DNA of 64,000 bases, from contig NZ_MLCL01000032.1 of assembly GCF_001942625.1 (NCBI RefSeq), positions 1 to 64,000 of the forward strand. The letters are read 5' to 3'. The notes under the pieces were generated by a model. That model was not told the origin of the DNA and ran no database searches. It worked only from the letters and a program-made list of their open reading frames with translations. This DNA is from Mycobacterium syngnathidarum. Lineage in GTDB: Bacteria; Actinomycetota; Actinomycetes; Mycobacteriales; Mycobacteriaceae. Positions 16,286-25,545 of this stretch are shown piece after piece. How positions within the stretch are numbered: position 1 is the stretch's first letter; each line of letters starts with the position of its first letter. The translations under genes were made by a program, and so were the position numbers.

Positions 16286-18280
16286 CTAGTTCCAGATCCG
16301 GACCCGCTGGCCCGGTTCCAGGTACAGCTCGTCGGTCTCGGCCACCTCGAACGCCTCGTAGAACGAGTCGATGTTGCGGATGACGCCGTTGCAGCGGAAC
16401 TCCGGCGGCGAGTGCGGGTCCACCGCCAGCCGCCGGATCGCCTCGGCCTCACGAGATTTCGTCCGCCACACCTGCGCCCAACCGAAGTAGACGCGCTGCA
16501 CGCCGGTCAGGCCGTCGATCACCGGCGCTTCTTCGCCGTTCAATGAAAGTTGATAGGCGAGCAGGGCGATGGACAACCCGCCGAGGTCGCCGATGTTCTC
16601 CCCGACCGTGAACGCGCCGTTCACATGGTGTGGGCCGTCCAGCCCACGCGGGGTGAACTTCTCGTACTGATCGATCAAAGCCTTTGTCCTGACCCCGAAT
16701 TCGGCACGATCCGCATCGGTCCACCAGTCCACCAGGTTGCCGTCACCGTCGTACTTGGCGCCCTGGTCGTCGAAGCCATGGCCGATCTCATGCCCGATCA
16801 CCGCACCGATACCGCCGTAGTTGGCCGCGTCGTCGGCCTCGGCATCGAAGAACGGGGGTTGCAGAATGGCTGCGGGAAAGACGATTTCGTTCATGCCCGG
16901 GTTGTAGTAGGCGTTGACGGTCTGGGGCGTCATGAACCATTCGTCGCGGTCCACCGGACCGCCCAGCTTGGCCAGCTCGCGGTCGGAGTTCACCACATGG
17001 CCACGTCGGTAGTTGCCGTACAGGTCGTCCCGCTCGACCACCAGCGCCGAGTAGTCCCGCCAGCGGGCCGGATAGCCGATCTTGGGGGTGAACTTGTCGA
17101 GCTTCACCAGCGCCTTGGCCCGCGTCTCCGGCGTCATCCAGTCCAGATCGCCGATGCTGACGCGGTAGGCCTCGCGCAGGTTGGCCACCAACTCGTCCAT
17201 CCGGGCCTTGGCCTCGGGTGGAAAGTACTTCGCGACATACAACTTGCCCAGGGCATCACCCATCAGGCCCTCCACCAGGGAGACGCCGCGCTTCCACCGG
17301 TCCCGGTTCTGTTCGGTGCCACTCAGGGTGCGGCCGTAGAAGTCGAAGTTCTCGGCCACCAGCTCATCGGTGAGCAGCCCGGCGCGCGAATGGATGACAC
17401 GCCAGCGCGTCCAGGCCTTCCAATCCTCGAGGTCTTCGCTCGCCCACAGCGCGGCGAACGCCGTCACATAGTCAGGCTGGCGCAGCACCAGCTCCGAGAC
17501 CTTCTCGGGGGTGGTGCCGAGCGCACCGAGCCACCCGGTCCAGTCGAACCCGGGGGCATCGCCCGACAGGTCGGCGAACGTGCGCAGGTTGTAGGTGAGG
17601 TCGGCGTCGCGGCGCTTGACCACATCCCAGTGCGCGGCGGCCAGTTTGGATTCCAGCGCCACGATCCGGGCCGCGATGTCGGCGGGATCACCGGCCCCGT
17701 CTCCGTACACGAGCGCGAACATCCGGGCGATGTGACCGGGGTAGGCGGCCAGGATCTCGGCGTGCTGCTCGTCGCGGTAATAGGACTCGTCTGGCAGCCC
17801 GAGGCCGGACTGGCTCATGTGCAGCAGGTAGCGCGTCGAATCCTTGGAGTCGGTGTCGACGTACACCCCCGCCCCGCCGGACACCCCGGTGCGCTCCAGC
17901 CCGCCCAGTACCGAGGCCAGCGCATCACTGTCGGCGGCGCCGTCGATCAGGGCGAGCTCGGCCAGCAGCGGCGCCAGACCACGTGTGGCGATGGTCTGCT
18001 CGTCCATGAAGCTGGCGTACAGATCGCCGATGCGCTGCTCGTCGGTGCCGGTGGCGGCCTCCGATGCGGCCGCTTGAGTGATCAGATCGCGGATCTGTTC
18101 CTCGGCGCGGTCGTGCAGCAGCCGGAAGGCGCCGTCGGTGGCGCGGTCGGCGGGAATCTCGTAGTCGGTCAACCAGCGGCCGTTGACGTGGCCGAACAGG
18201 TCGTCTTGCGGGCGGGCTTGCGGGTCGACATGGTTCAGGTCGATACCCGACTTGATGGCTTCTACCGTCACCGGTGACAT
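16286..18280 (-). CDS. zmp1: M13-family zinc metalloprotease Zmp1
   Basis: A 664-residue neprilysin-like endopeptidase, matching the 663 residues of M. tuberculosis Zmp1 (Rv0198c). The zinc site is complete: HEIGH at about 497-501 and the third ligand Glu561 in GENIGDLGG. NAYYNPGMNEIVFPA is the substrate-binding NAYY block, and the end CNGVIRNIDSFYEAF is typical. There is no classical signal peptide, as in Zmp1. ATG 18280 has a GGAAGA site; the long in-frame upstream extension is a shadow of the Rv0199 gene. Zmp1 is linked in pathogens to interference with inflammasome activation; here it is probably a housekeeping peptidase. Confidence 0.96.
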   Translation of the reverse strand: MSPVTVEAIKSGIDLNHVDPQARPQDDLFGHVNGRWLTDYEIPADRATDGAFRLLHDRAEEQIRDLITQAAASEAATGTDEQRIGDLYASFMDEQTIATRGLAPLLAELALIDGAADSDALASVLGGLERTGVSGGAGVYVDTDSKDSTRYLLHMSQSGLGLPDESYYRDEQHAEILAAYPGHIARMFALVYGDGAGDPADIAARIVALESKLAAAHWDVVKRRDADLTYNLRTFADLSGDAPGFDWTGWLGALGTTPEKVSELVLRQPDYVTAFAALWASEDLEDWKAWTRWRVIHSRAGLLTDELVAENFDFYGRTLSGTEQNRDRWKRGVSLVEGLMGDALGKLYVAKYFPPEAKARMDELVANLREAYRVSIGDLDWMTPETRAKALVKLDKFTPKIGYPARWRDYSALVVERDDLYGNYRRGHVVNSDRELAKLGGPVDRDEWFMTPQTVNAYYNPGMNEIVFPAAILQPPFFDAEADDAANYGGIGAVIGHEIGHGFDDQGAKYDGDGNLVDWWTDADRAEFGVRTKALIDQYEKFTPRGLDGPHHVNGAFTVGENIGDLGGLSIALLAYQLSLNGEEAPVIDGLTGVQRVYFGWAQVWRTKSREAEAIRRLAVDPHSPPEFRCNGVIRNIDSFYEAFEVAETDELYLEPGQRVRIWN

Positions 18281-18337
18281 TCTTCCAGAAGGCCGCGGGT
18301 GCACTCGGACGGTTTGGCTGCCGGTACCCTCACGGCC

Positions 18338-18946
18338 ATGCCTGAGGCGCCGAGCAAGGACAGCAAGGACAGCACAGCCGATCACTCCGACGGTGTCCTC
18401 ACCGGCTTCGGCTTCGCCTCGGCCGTCGCCGGCGTGATCGCCGTCGTAGCGGTGGTCCTGGGCGCCATGGTGTGGTCCGGCCATCACAGCGAGTCCGACG
18501 AGCGGGCCTACCAGACCCGGGTGCTGCGGACGGCCGCCGACTGGACCAACATCCTGATCAACATCAACAAGGACTCCGTCGAGGCGGGTATGCAGAAGCT
18601 GCGCGAGGGCACCGTCGGCCAGCTCAACTCCGACTTCGACGCGGCCGTGCAGCCCTACCGCGACCTGGTGCAGCGGCTGCAGGCCCGCACCACCGGCCAG
18701 ATCGACTCGGTGGCCATCGAGTCGCTCTATCACCCGCCGCCAGGTCCGGACGGCCGCCCGATGCCGGAGCCCCAGCCCGAGCTGACCGGGATGGTTTCGC
18801 GCACCGACACCGTGCTGGTGGTGGCCACCTCCGTCAGCGAGAACGCCGGCACCGACAAGCCCCAGACCGTGCGCTGGACCCTGCGGGTGGACGTGTCCGA
18901 CGTCGACGGCACCCTGATGATCTCGCGGTTGGAGCCGATCCGATGA
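18338..18946 (+). CDS. Mce-associated-like membrane protein (Rv0199-like)
   Basis: A 202-residue protein with an acidic, Ser/Lys-rich N-terminus (about 1-25), one transmembrane helix (about 30-46, FASAVAGVIAVVAVVLGAMV) and an extracytoplasmic domain of the Mce-associated/VirB8-like type (DWTNILININKDSVEAGMQ, ..., SRTDTVLVVATSVSEN). It is divergent from zmp1, as are Rv0199 and Rv0198c. Its stop overlaps the next start (ATGA), so the pair is translationally coupled. Function unknown; such proteins often assist Mce or MmpL transport systems. Confidence 0.82.
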   Translation: MPEAPSKDSKDSTADHSDGVLTGFGFASAVAGVIAVVAVVLGAMVWSGHHSESDERAYQTRVLRTAADWTNILININKDSVEAGMQKLREGTVGQLNSDFDAAVQPYRDLVQRLQARTTGQIDSVAIESLYHPPPGPDGRPMPEPQPELTGMVSRTDTVLVVATSVSENAGTDKPQTVRWTLRVDVSDVDGTLMISRLEPIR

Positions 18947-19632
18947 GAAACCGGTTGCGGGTCCTCGCTTTTGACGTCGCCGCCCCGTTGGCAGCGATTG
19001 CGGCGCTGGCGTACATCGGCCTTGCCTTGGCCTGGCCGCTGTGGTGGGTCTCGCTGTGCTCGGTGCTGTGCCTGCTGATCGTGCAGGGCGTCATCGTCAA
19101 CGTCGTGCTGGCGCGTCGCGACGGCGTGACCGTGGGCACCGACGACGACGGCCCCGGGCTGCGGCTCGCGGTCGCCGGTGTGGCCGCGGCCGCCGTGGTG
19201 GCCGCGGTGACGGTGGGGTACCTGCGCTGGACCGTGCCCGATCGCGCATTCAACAACGACCGCGACGAGGTGGTGCGGATCGCCAGCAGCGTCTCGGAGG
19301 CCACCGCCACCTTCAGTCCGCAGAGCCCGACCGCCTCGATCGACCGCGCGACAGCGATGATGTCGCCGCAGCAGGCCGAGCAGTTCAAGAACGAATTCGC
19401 CAACGTGGCAAAGGAATTGGCGAGTAAGAACGTATCGGCCACCGCCTCCACCGTCTCGGCGGGGGTGGAGGCGCTGGGTCCGCAGGTGGCCAGTGTGGCC
19501 GTCGTCCTGCGCGGCACTCAGAGCGCGCCCGGCAAACCCACCGACAACGCGGTGATGGCACTGCGGGTGGCACTGAGCAAGACCGACGGGCGCTGGCTCG
19601 TCGACAACGTCACGCCATTGCACTCACGCTGA
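18943..19632 (+). CDS. Mce-associated-like membrane protein (Rv0200-like)
   Basis: A 229-residue protein with three predicted helices (about 8-28, 31-55 and 71-90) and a periplasmic domain similar in layout to its upstream partner (FNNDRDEVVRIASSVSEATATF, ..., VASVAVVLRGTQSA). It shares four bases (ATGA) with the Rv0199-like gene. The two probably form a heteromeric cell-envelope complex; this is inference from pairing. It is convergent with the Rv0201c-like gene, ending 10 bp from it. Confidence 0.8.
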   Translation: MRNRLRVLAFDVAAPLAAIAALAYIGLALAWPLWWVSLCSVLCLLIVQGVIVNVVLARRDGVTVGTDDDGPGLRLAVAGVAAAAVVAAVTVGYLRWTVPDRAFNNDRDEVVRIASSVSEATATFSPQSPTASIDRATAMMSPQQAEQFKNEFANVAKELASKNVSATASTVSAGVEALGPQVASVAVVLRGTQSAPGKPTDNAVMALRVALSKTDGRWLVDNVTPLHSR

Positions 19633-19642
19633 GCGCAGGCGA

Positions 19643-20533
19643 CTACTTCGCGGAGCGCTGCGCGGCGAGCTTCGCGAACCGGTCCGAGAGCCGTTGCATG
19701 CGCAGCAGCAGCGAGGCGGGCGGACTGACGGTGCCCTCCAGGTAGTCGGCGAAGGACTCGTTGGACACCCCGCAGCGCGAAGCGAATTCGGGTGCCTGCA
19801 GTTCGGAGCGGCGCAGCATGGCCTGGATCTGGTGGGCGACCTCGGCGCGCTCGGTGGCCTCGAGGTGCTCACGGGTGCGCACCAGGACCTCCGACAGTGC
19901 CTTGGACACGCCGTAGGGGCGGGCGGTCTGCAGCACCTCCTCGACCTGGCGGGCGGTGCGGCCGTACGGATCACGCTTGATCGCGGCGACGATGCGTTGC
20001 CAGACCGCCATGTCGTCGGTCTCCAAGGCCGCGCGGATCGCCGCGGTCGGCCAGTACTCGACCGGCCGGTCGTCGAATGAGGGTTGACGCTGCTGCGGCG
20101 CGGCCTTCGCCGGACGTTGTTGTCGCGGCTGTGCCGGCTGCTGCGAACGCTGTACCGGTGTGCGTGGTGTCTGCGTGCCCTGCCCCTGTGTGCGCTGTGC
20201 CGTTGTGTCCTGCCCAGGAACGCGTTGCTCCTGTTTCCGTTGTACCTGGGCGGGCGCTTTCTGGGGGCGTTGTGCGGAACTGCGTTGCGCCGAATTGTTT
20301 TGTGCCGAAGTGCGCGGGGTCGTCGAGCGCGGTGCGGACGCGGACCGCTGGGGCGGGGCGGTGCGCGGGGCCGTCCGCTGGACGGGGGCGCGCTGGGCCG
20401 AGGTGCGCGGCGGCTGGGCGCCCTGGGCGCGTGGTGCGCCGGGCCGTCGAGCAGACGATTGCACCGGCTGAACCTCGTCGCGACGCGCGATGCGCGCATC
20501 CCTCGATTCCCGGACGTCGGGCGCCAACGTCAC
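19643..20533 (-). CDS. Low-complexity protein with C-terminal HTH-like domain (Rv0201c-like)
   Basis: A 296-residue protein in two parts. Residues about 10-150 are a disordered Arg/Gln/Pro/Ser/Thr-rich stretch with repeated AQR and PRT motifs. Residues about 155-296 are folded and end in a helix-turn-helix-like segment, EFASRCGVSNESFADYLEG, then SPPASLLLRMQRLSDRF. GTG 20533 is chosen because a GGAGGAGG site lies just upstream and because it overlaps the mmpL11 stop by 4 bp (GTGA), indicating coupling. M. tuberculosis has the same arrangement. Function unknown; DNA binding is possible. Confidence 0.78.
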   Translation of the reverse strand: MTLAPDVRESRDARIARRDEVQPVQSSARRPGAPRAQGAQPPRTSAQRAPVQRTAPRTAPPQRSASAPRSTTPRTSAQNNSAQRSSAQRPQKAPAQVQRKQEQRVPGQDTTAQRTQGQGTQTPRTPVQRSQQPAQPRQQRPAKAAPQQRQPSFDDRPVEYWPTAAIRAALETDDMAVWQRIVAAIKRDPYGRTARQVEEVLQTARPYGVSKALSEVLVRTREHLEATERAEVAHQIQAMLRRSELQAPEFASRCGVSNESFADYLEGTVSPPASLLLRMQRLSDRFAKLAAQRSAK

Positions 20534-23397
20534 TTCGCCTCCTCCAGCATTGCTACCGCAACTGACAGGCAGCGCTGCCTGACCTTCTCCCATTCGGCAG
20601 CTGCATCCGGGTCCGACATCACGAAGTCGTGCTCATCGGACGGCTGCGGGTCGGCCAGCCGGCGCACCAGCTGCGTGGCGACCCATCTGCTCTTCGGGTT
20701 CTGCCCACAGTAATACCGGTCCATGCCCGACAACACCAGAGCTGCAGTTTCGGTTTCCACCGAATCGACGAGTTCAGCAAACTCTTCATAGTCTTTGGCG
20801 CTGTTACGGCACATGATCAGATAACTTTTCAGCCGCAGCGTTTCGGCCCCGGTCGGGATCTGCAGCCGATCACCGGTCGGCAGTTGCACATTGGTGGTCT
20901 CGACCGGGCCGAGCCGCTCCATCGGTGCGCGCTCCGCGTCTGCCTCGGTCTCCAACGCGTCGACCGCCACCGAGAGCCGGCCCCGCCACATCGTCACCGG
21001 ATGCACCCCGGGGCACCGCTTCGGGCCACCGGGCCGCCGGGCCGCCAGCCGCGAAGACGGTTTGCTGCAGCCGCTGAAGGCAAGCGGATCCGTGACGATG
21101 ATTGTTTGCGGGGCAAGGTGTTTCATTTTCGCGGCGGTGCGGACCATCATGCGCAGGTCGGAACCGCTGGGCCCCAATGCGGAGATGTCGTCGGGAATGA
21201 TCACCAGGTCGGTTACCGCGACCTTGGCCAACGGCTTCTCGAAATCGACCTCGGGCAGCAGCCGATCCAGCCAGTGCGGCAGCCACCAGTTCCACTCGTC
21301 GAACATGGCCATCAGCGCGGGCACCAGGATCAGCCGGACCACCGTCGCGTCGACGGCGATGGCCACCGCGCACGCCACACCGAGCTGGGCCACCAACGGC
21401 ATGCCGGCAAAAGCGAACCCGATGAACACCGCGATCATGATCAGTGCGGCGCTGGTGATGGTGCGCGCGCTCGTGCTGACGCCGTAGGCCACCGCGTCGC
21501 GGGTGCTGTTGGTCTGCAGGAACCGCTCTCGAATCCGGGTCAGCAAAAAGATCTCGTAGTCCATCGACAGACCGAAGGTCATCGCCAGGACGAGCGGCGG
21601 AACGGTGCTGTCGAGCGAGCTGATCTTTTCGAACCCCAGCCCCTCGAACCAGCCCCACTGGAAGACGACCACCAGGCTGCCGTAGGCCGCGGCCACCGAC
21701 AGCACGGTCATCAGCACGCCCTTGAGCGCCAGGAAGACCGACCGGATCGACACCAGCAGCATCACGAACGCGATCAACGCGACGAACAGGAACACCAGCG
21801 GCTGGGTACTGGAAACCCGGTCGTCGAAGTCCTTGATCAGCGCCGTCGGACCACCGACGTCGACGCTCGCATCCGAGCCCGCGGCCTGCGGCAGTTTGTC
21901 CCGCATCCAGTCGATGGCCTCGCGGGCGGCCAGATCCTCGGGATCGACCTTCAGCACCGCCGACAGCAGTGCGCTGGTGTTGTTGTCGGCGAACACGGGC
22001 GGCTGCACGGTCTGCACGTTGGGCGCCCGCGTCATCTCCTGGCGCACCGCGTCGAGTGCGGCGGTGGCGTTCGGAGAGGTAGCGTCGGCTCCGTCTCCTG
22101 ATGGAAAGGTCACCAGCACGCGCACGGGGCCCAGGGCTCCGGGACCCAGCGCATCGGCCGCCGCGTTGACCCCGCCGCGGATCTCGTGGGTGGGCTCGAA
22201 CTGGCGCTGCATGCTGTTGCCCAGCACCATGCCGAAGGCCGGTGCCGCCAGGATCAACAACAGGATGGTCGCGGCCACGGCCGAAGCCCACGGACGACGC
22301 ATCACCGCCCCGGTCCATCGGGTCCAGAACCGCGATTGCGTCGCCTCGGCGCGCCGGGACCAGTGCAGGTACGACGAGCGCTTGGCCGCCGCACTGCCGA
22401 ACGTCGCCAGCACGGCCGGGGTCAGGGTGGTGGAGGTCAGTACCGCGACCGAGACGGCCAGGATCGCGCCGGTGGCCATCGACACCAGCACCGGGGTGTT
22501 GATGATGTAGATGCCGGTGACCGAGGCGATGACGGTGAGGCCGGACAGGGACACCGCGAGGCCGGACGTGGACATCGCCGCATCGACCGCGTCGGCCGGA
22601 TCACGCCCGGCGCGCAGCTCCTCGCGGTACCGCATCAGGATGAACAGTGAGTAGTCGATGGCCAGCGCGATACCGAACATCGACACCGTCGAGGTGACGA
22701 ACACGCTCATCTGCGTGTACATCGACAGCAGATAGACCAGACCCATGGTCACCACGACCGTGCAGATGCCGAGCACCAGTGGCAGTGCCGCGGCGGCCAG
22801 CGAGCCGAACACCGCCAGCAGCACGATCAGGACGATCGGCAGGTTCCATTTCTCGGCGGCGGCGATGTCGTGCTTGGTCGCCTCGGTCGCGGCCGCACCG
22901 AGCGCGCCCTGCCCGATGACGTAGAACTTGACCCTGCCGTTCTCACTCTCGCCCGGCTCTTCGCCGTGCACACCGACTTTCTGGCGCAGCTGCTTGGCAA
23001 CGTCCACCGCGCCGGTGTTGTTGAAGTCCAGCTGCAGGGTGATCACATAGGGCCGGTCGGGCTGCGGGGCCGGCTGCTGAGGATTCGGCACGATCTTGAC
23101 GCTGGGCACCTCGCCGGCGACCTTTTCGAGCCACACCACCGCGGAGTTCATGTCCTGGAACGAGGCATCGGCGCGGGGAGACGCGATCAGGGCAAGCGGG
23201 GACGCGCCCTGGTCCGGGAAGTGTTCCTCGAGTTGTCGCTGGACGTGGAGCGACTGGGAACCTTCGACGTCGAACCCGCCGCCGGTGAGATTGGACGACT
23301 GGTTGATCGCGAGGTAGATCGAGGGCACCAGTAGCAGCAACCATGTCGCGAAAACCGCCCAGCGGAATCTGCGCAGATAGCTGCTCAAGCGCATCAT
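20530..23397 (-). CDS. mmpL11: MmpL11 lipid transporter
   Basis: An RND-superfamily exporter of about 955 residues. Twelve transmembrane helices fall in two sets, each after a large periplasmic loop, with the proton-relay Asp-Tyr pairs in AIDYSLFILMRYREE and SMDYEIFLLTRIRE. The C-terminal 150-200 residues form a soluble cytoplasmic domain. MmpL11 exports mycolic acid wax esters and long-chain triacylglycerols and has been linked to haem uptake with Rv0203. Start MMRLSSYLRRFRW: ATG 23397 or 23394. Convergent to the Rv0200-like gene and divergent from two hemophore genes. Confidence 0.94.
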   Translation of the reverse strand: MMRLSSYLRRFRWAVFATWLLLLVPSIYLAINQSSNLTGGGFDVEGSQSLHVQRQLEEHFPDQGASPLALIASPRADASFQDMNSAVVWLEKVAGEVPSVKIVPNPQQPAPQPDRPYVITLQLDFNNTGAVDVAKQLRQKVGVHGEEPGESENGRVKFYVIGQGALGAAATEATKHDIAAAEKWNLPIVLIVLLAVFGSLAAAALPLVLGICTVVVTMGLVYLLSMYTQMSVFVTSTVSMFGIALAIDYSLFILMRYREELRAGRDPADAVDAAMSTSGLAVSLSGLTVIASVTGIYIINTPVLVSMATGAILAVSVAVLTSTTLTPAVLATFGSAAAKRSSYLHWSRRAEATQSRFWTRWTGAVMRRPWASAVAATILLLILAAPAFGMVLGNSMQRQFEPTHEIRGGVNAAADALGPGALGPVRVLVTFPSGDGADATSPNATAALDAVRQEMTRAPNVQTVQPPVFADNNTSALLSAVLKVDPEDLAAREAIDWMRDKLPQAAGSDASVDVGGPTALIKDFDDRVSSTQPLVFLFVALIAFVMLLVSIRSVFLALKGVLMTVLSVAAAYGSLVVVFQWGWFEGLGFEKISSLDSTVPPLVLAMTFGLSMDYEIFLLTRIRERFLQTNSTRDAVAYGVSTSARTITSAALIMIAVFIGFAFAGMPLVAQLGVACAVAIAVDATVVRLILVPALMAMFDEWNWWLPHWLDRLLPEVDFEKPLAKVAVTDLVIIPDDISALGPSGSDLRMMVRTAAKMKHLAPQTIIVTDPLAFSGCSKPSSRLAARRPGGPKRCPGVHPVTMWRGRLSVAVDALETEADAERAPMERLGPVETTNVQLPTGDRLQIPTGAETLRLKSYLIMCRNSAKDYEEFAELVDSVETETAALVLSGMDRYYCGQNPKSRWVATQLVRRLADPQPSDEHDFVMSDPDAAAEWEKVRQRCLSVAVAMLEEAK

Positions 23398-23666
23398 GAA
23401 CTGCTGGATGCGAGATCCCCGCTTTCTCCCCCCCAACGTGGCTGGGCGTGTCCTGGCTCGTGTCAGCGAGAGCGTACCTCCACCGGTGTAATGTGGCCCG
23501 CCCTCTGACGGTTCTGAGATCGCGCTGAGACATCTCACAGCAGGCGTCCGTAGCGTTGCCGGGGTACGTCGGCAACGCCGTGCTAACGGATTCGCCCGGC
23601 GCGGCGACATAGCCAAGGACGACCCCGGCTGACGTATGCGCCGGGGCCCACGCTGAAGGAGTACCC

Positions 23667-24224
23667 ATGCAACCGATCAACGCTGGACTGCGCCGCGGTC
23701 TGGCCGCCGCACTCGCGGTGACCGGCGCCGGCGGGGCGATGGTGGCTGCGCTCGTCGTCCCCTCCGCCACGGCTGCGACCGATCCGTGTGCCGCCAGCGA
23801 GGTCGCCCGCACCGCGGGCAGTGTGGCCACCAACATCGGCAACTACCTGGACACGCATCCGCAGACCAACCAGGCCCTGACCACCATCAGTCAGCAACAG
23901 GCCGGGCCTGGATCGATCGGCGCGCTCAAGACCTATTTCGACGCCAACCCCCAGGCGGCCAAGGACATCCAGCGGTTGCAGCAGCCGCTGGCCACCCTGG
24001 GCAGCCGCTGCAAACTGCCGGTCAGCCTGCCGCAACTGATGGGCTTGGCCGAGGCCGCCCAGCAGGGCGGCGGGACGGCCGCCGGTGGTTTGCCGGGCGG
24101 GCTGCCCTCGGCGCAGAACGTCGGTGTGCCCCGCGCCGCGGTGCCCGCGCAATCCTCGCCGGCCTCGGCCGTCACGGCGGGCTCCGGTCCGCTTCCGGGT
24201 CCCGCGACGGCATCGACCCGCTAG
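23667..24224 (+). CDS. Secreted hemophore-type haem-binding protein (Rv0203 family), copy 1
   Basis: A 185-residue secreted protein with a signal peptide (RRGLAAALAVTGAGGAMVAA, cleavage near ATAA-TDP), two cysteines suited to one disulfide (about C41 and C115) and the motif NYLDTHPQTNQ. In Rv0203 the Tyr-x3-His of such a motif binds haem. The last 60 residues are Gly/Pro/Ala-rich. The AAGGAG site before ATG 23667 is strong. It is divergent from mmpL11 and followed by a paralogue, suggesting a haem capture role with MmpL11. Confidence 0.8.
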   Translation: MQPINAGLRRGLAAALAVTGAGGAMVAALVVPSATAATDPCAASEVARTAGSVATNIGNYLDTHPQTNQALTTISQQQAGPGSIGALKTYFDANPQAAKDIQRLQQPLATLGSRCKLPVSLPQLMGLAEAAQQGGGTAAGGLPGGLPSAQNVGVPRAAVPAQSSPASAVTAGSGPLPGPATASTR

Positions 24225-24392
24225 CTCGGGTGCCGTCGCGTCGCCGTGGGCGACATCGCTGAACTGCGGATTCATCAGGCGGACCGGCGGTTTGCGTGCA
24301 AGGCAGGAAAGTCGTCGAGGATTCTGCTTAGCTTTCCTTCAGCCGTTGACCGTTTGGGTGACGGCCTCCCGACCCGATGAAGGAGCTTGACC

Positions 24393-24776
24393 ATGTTGCT
24401 CTCGGCCCGAAATGCGCGGCGCGTGGTGGCCGGCGTGGCCGGCGCCGGCGCCGTAGCCGGTGCGATGCTGTTCGGCGCCATCCCGTCGGCGCTGGCCGAC
24501 GACCCGGCGAACAACCCTCCCAACTGCAGCGCCGCCGATCTGGCCGGTGTGGCTTCGGGTGTGTCGGCATCAACCTCGGCGTACCTGTTCACCCACCCCG
24601 ATGTGAACTACTTCTTCACCAGCCTTGAAGGCCTGCCGCGCGAAGAGGTCCGTACCAAGGTGCACGACTACCTCGAAGCGAACCCCCAGACGAAGGCCGA
24701 GCTGACAGGCATCCGCCAGCCGCTGGTAGACCTGAAGAACCGCTGCGGCGAAGCCCCGGCTCCCTCCATCCCGTAA
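24393..24776 (+). CDS. Secreted hemophore-type haem-binding protein (Rv0203 family), copy 2
   Basis: A 127-residue paralogue of the preceding protein: signal peptide to about residue 34 (SALA-DD), one Cys pair, and [13 protein letters not shown] in place of NYLDTHPQTN, so the Tyr-x3-His pair is kept. It also has a histidine ([12 protein letters not shown]) where copy 1 has none; Rv0203 uses a third residue, a His, for haem. The AGGAG site at 24381-24385 supports ATG 24393. The two copies look like an old tandem duplication with divergence. Confidence 0.8.
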   Translation: MLLSARNARRVVAGVAGAGAVAGAMLFGAIPSALADDPANNPPNCSAADLAGVASGVSASTSAYLFTHPDVNYFFTSLEGLPREEVRTKVHDYLEANPQTKAELTGIRQPLVDLKNRCGEAPAPSIP

Positions 24777-24819
24777 CCGAGTGCGGGTGGAAGCAACCCC
24801 CGCCAGCGGTGAAGGACAC

Positions 24820-25521
24820 GTGACGCCCGAGAGTTTCAGCCGCACGGTGCTGATGGTCGACGATGACCCGGATGTGCGTACCTCGGTAGCCCGCGGACTG
24901 CGGCATTCGGGGTTCGATGTCCGGGTCGCGGCGTCCGGCAAGGAGGCGCTGCGGCTGTTGTCGAACGAGTCGCACGACGCGCTGGTCCTCGACGTGCAGA
25001 TGCCAGAGCTCGACGGCGTCGCTGTGGTCACCGCACTGCGGGCCTTGGGGAACGACATCCCGATCTGCGTGCTCTCGGCCCGCGACACGGTCAACGACCG
25101 CATCGCGGGGCTGGAAGCCGGCGCCGACGACTACCTGACGAAACCGTTCGATCTCGGCGAGTTGGTAGCCCGGCTCAACGCGTTGTTGCGCCGGGCCAGC
25201 CACGCCGAGCGCGCGTCGGACACCATGACCGTCGGTGCGCTGACCATCGACACCGCCCGCCGATTGGTATTCGTCGCCGGGGAGCGTGTCGACCTGACCA
25301 AGCGTGAGTTCGATCTGCTGGCCGTGCTGGCGGAGAACACGGGTGTGGTGCTGTCCCGGCAACGGCTCCTCGAGCTGGTGTGGGGATATGACTTCGACGT
25401 GGACACGAACGTGGCCGACGTCTTCATCTCGTACCTGCGCCGCAAGCTGGAAGGGCCCGACGTTCCGCGCGTCATCCACACCGTTCGCGGGATCGGGTAT
25501 GTGCTGCGGGAAGATACGTGA
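24820..25521 (+). CDS. OmpR/PhoB-type response regulator (PrrA-like)
   Basis: A 233-residue two-component regulator. The receiver domain (about 8-120) has the acidic pocket VDDDPD, the phospho-accepting Asp in [11 protein letters not shown] (about D52) and the Lys in LTKPFDL. The C-terminal winged helix has [15 protein letters not shown] and [15 protein letters not shown] 24820 has a GAAGGA site. Length and layout with the next gene resemble PrrAB; M. smegmatis carries a PrrAB-like pair at this position. Target genes are unknown, but the hemophores and mmpL11 next door are candidates. Confidence 0.88.
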   Translation: MTPESFSRTVLMVDDDPDVRTSVARGLRHSGFDVRVAASGKEALRLLSNESHDALVLDVQMPELDGVAVVTALRALGNDIPICVLSARDTVNDRIAGLEAGADDYLTKPFDLGELVARLNALLRRASHAERASDTMTVGALTIDTARRLVFVAGERVDLTKREFDLLAVLAENTGVVLSRQRLLELVWGYDFDVDTNVADVFISYLRRKLEGPDVPRVIHTVRGIGYVLREDT

Positions 25522-25545
25522 GGACGCCATGAGAACCGGGGCCAG

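Noticed and set aside
16550..18277. 575-codon plus-strand open frame opposite zmp1
   Set aside because: It is antisense to a complete, motif-rich protease gene, and its translation is Gly/Val/Arg/His-rich with no domain. Long antisense frames are expected in high-GC DNA.
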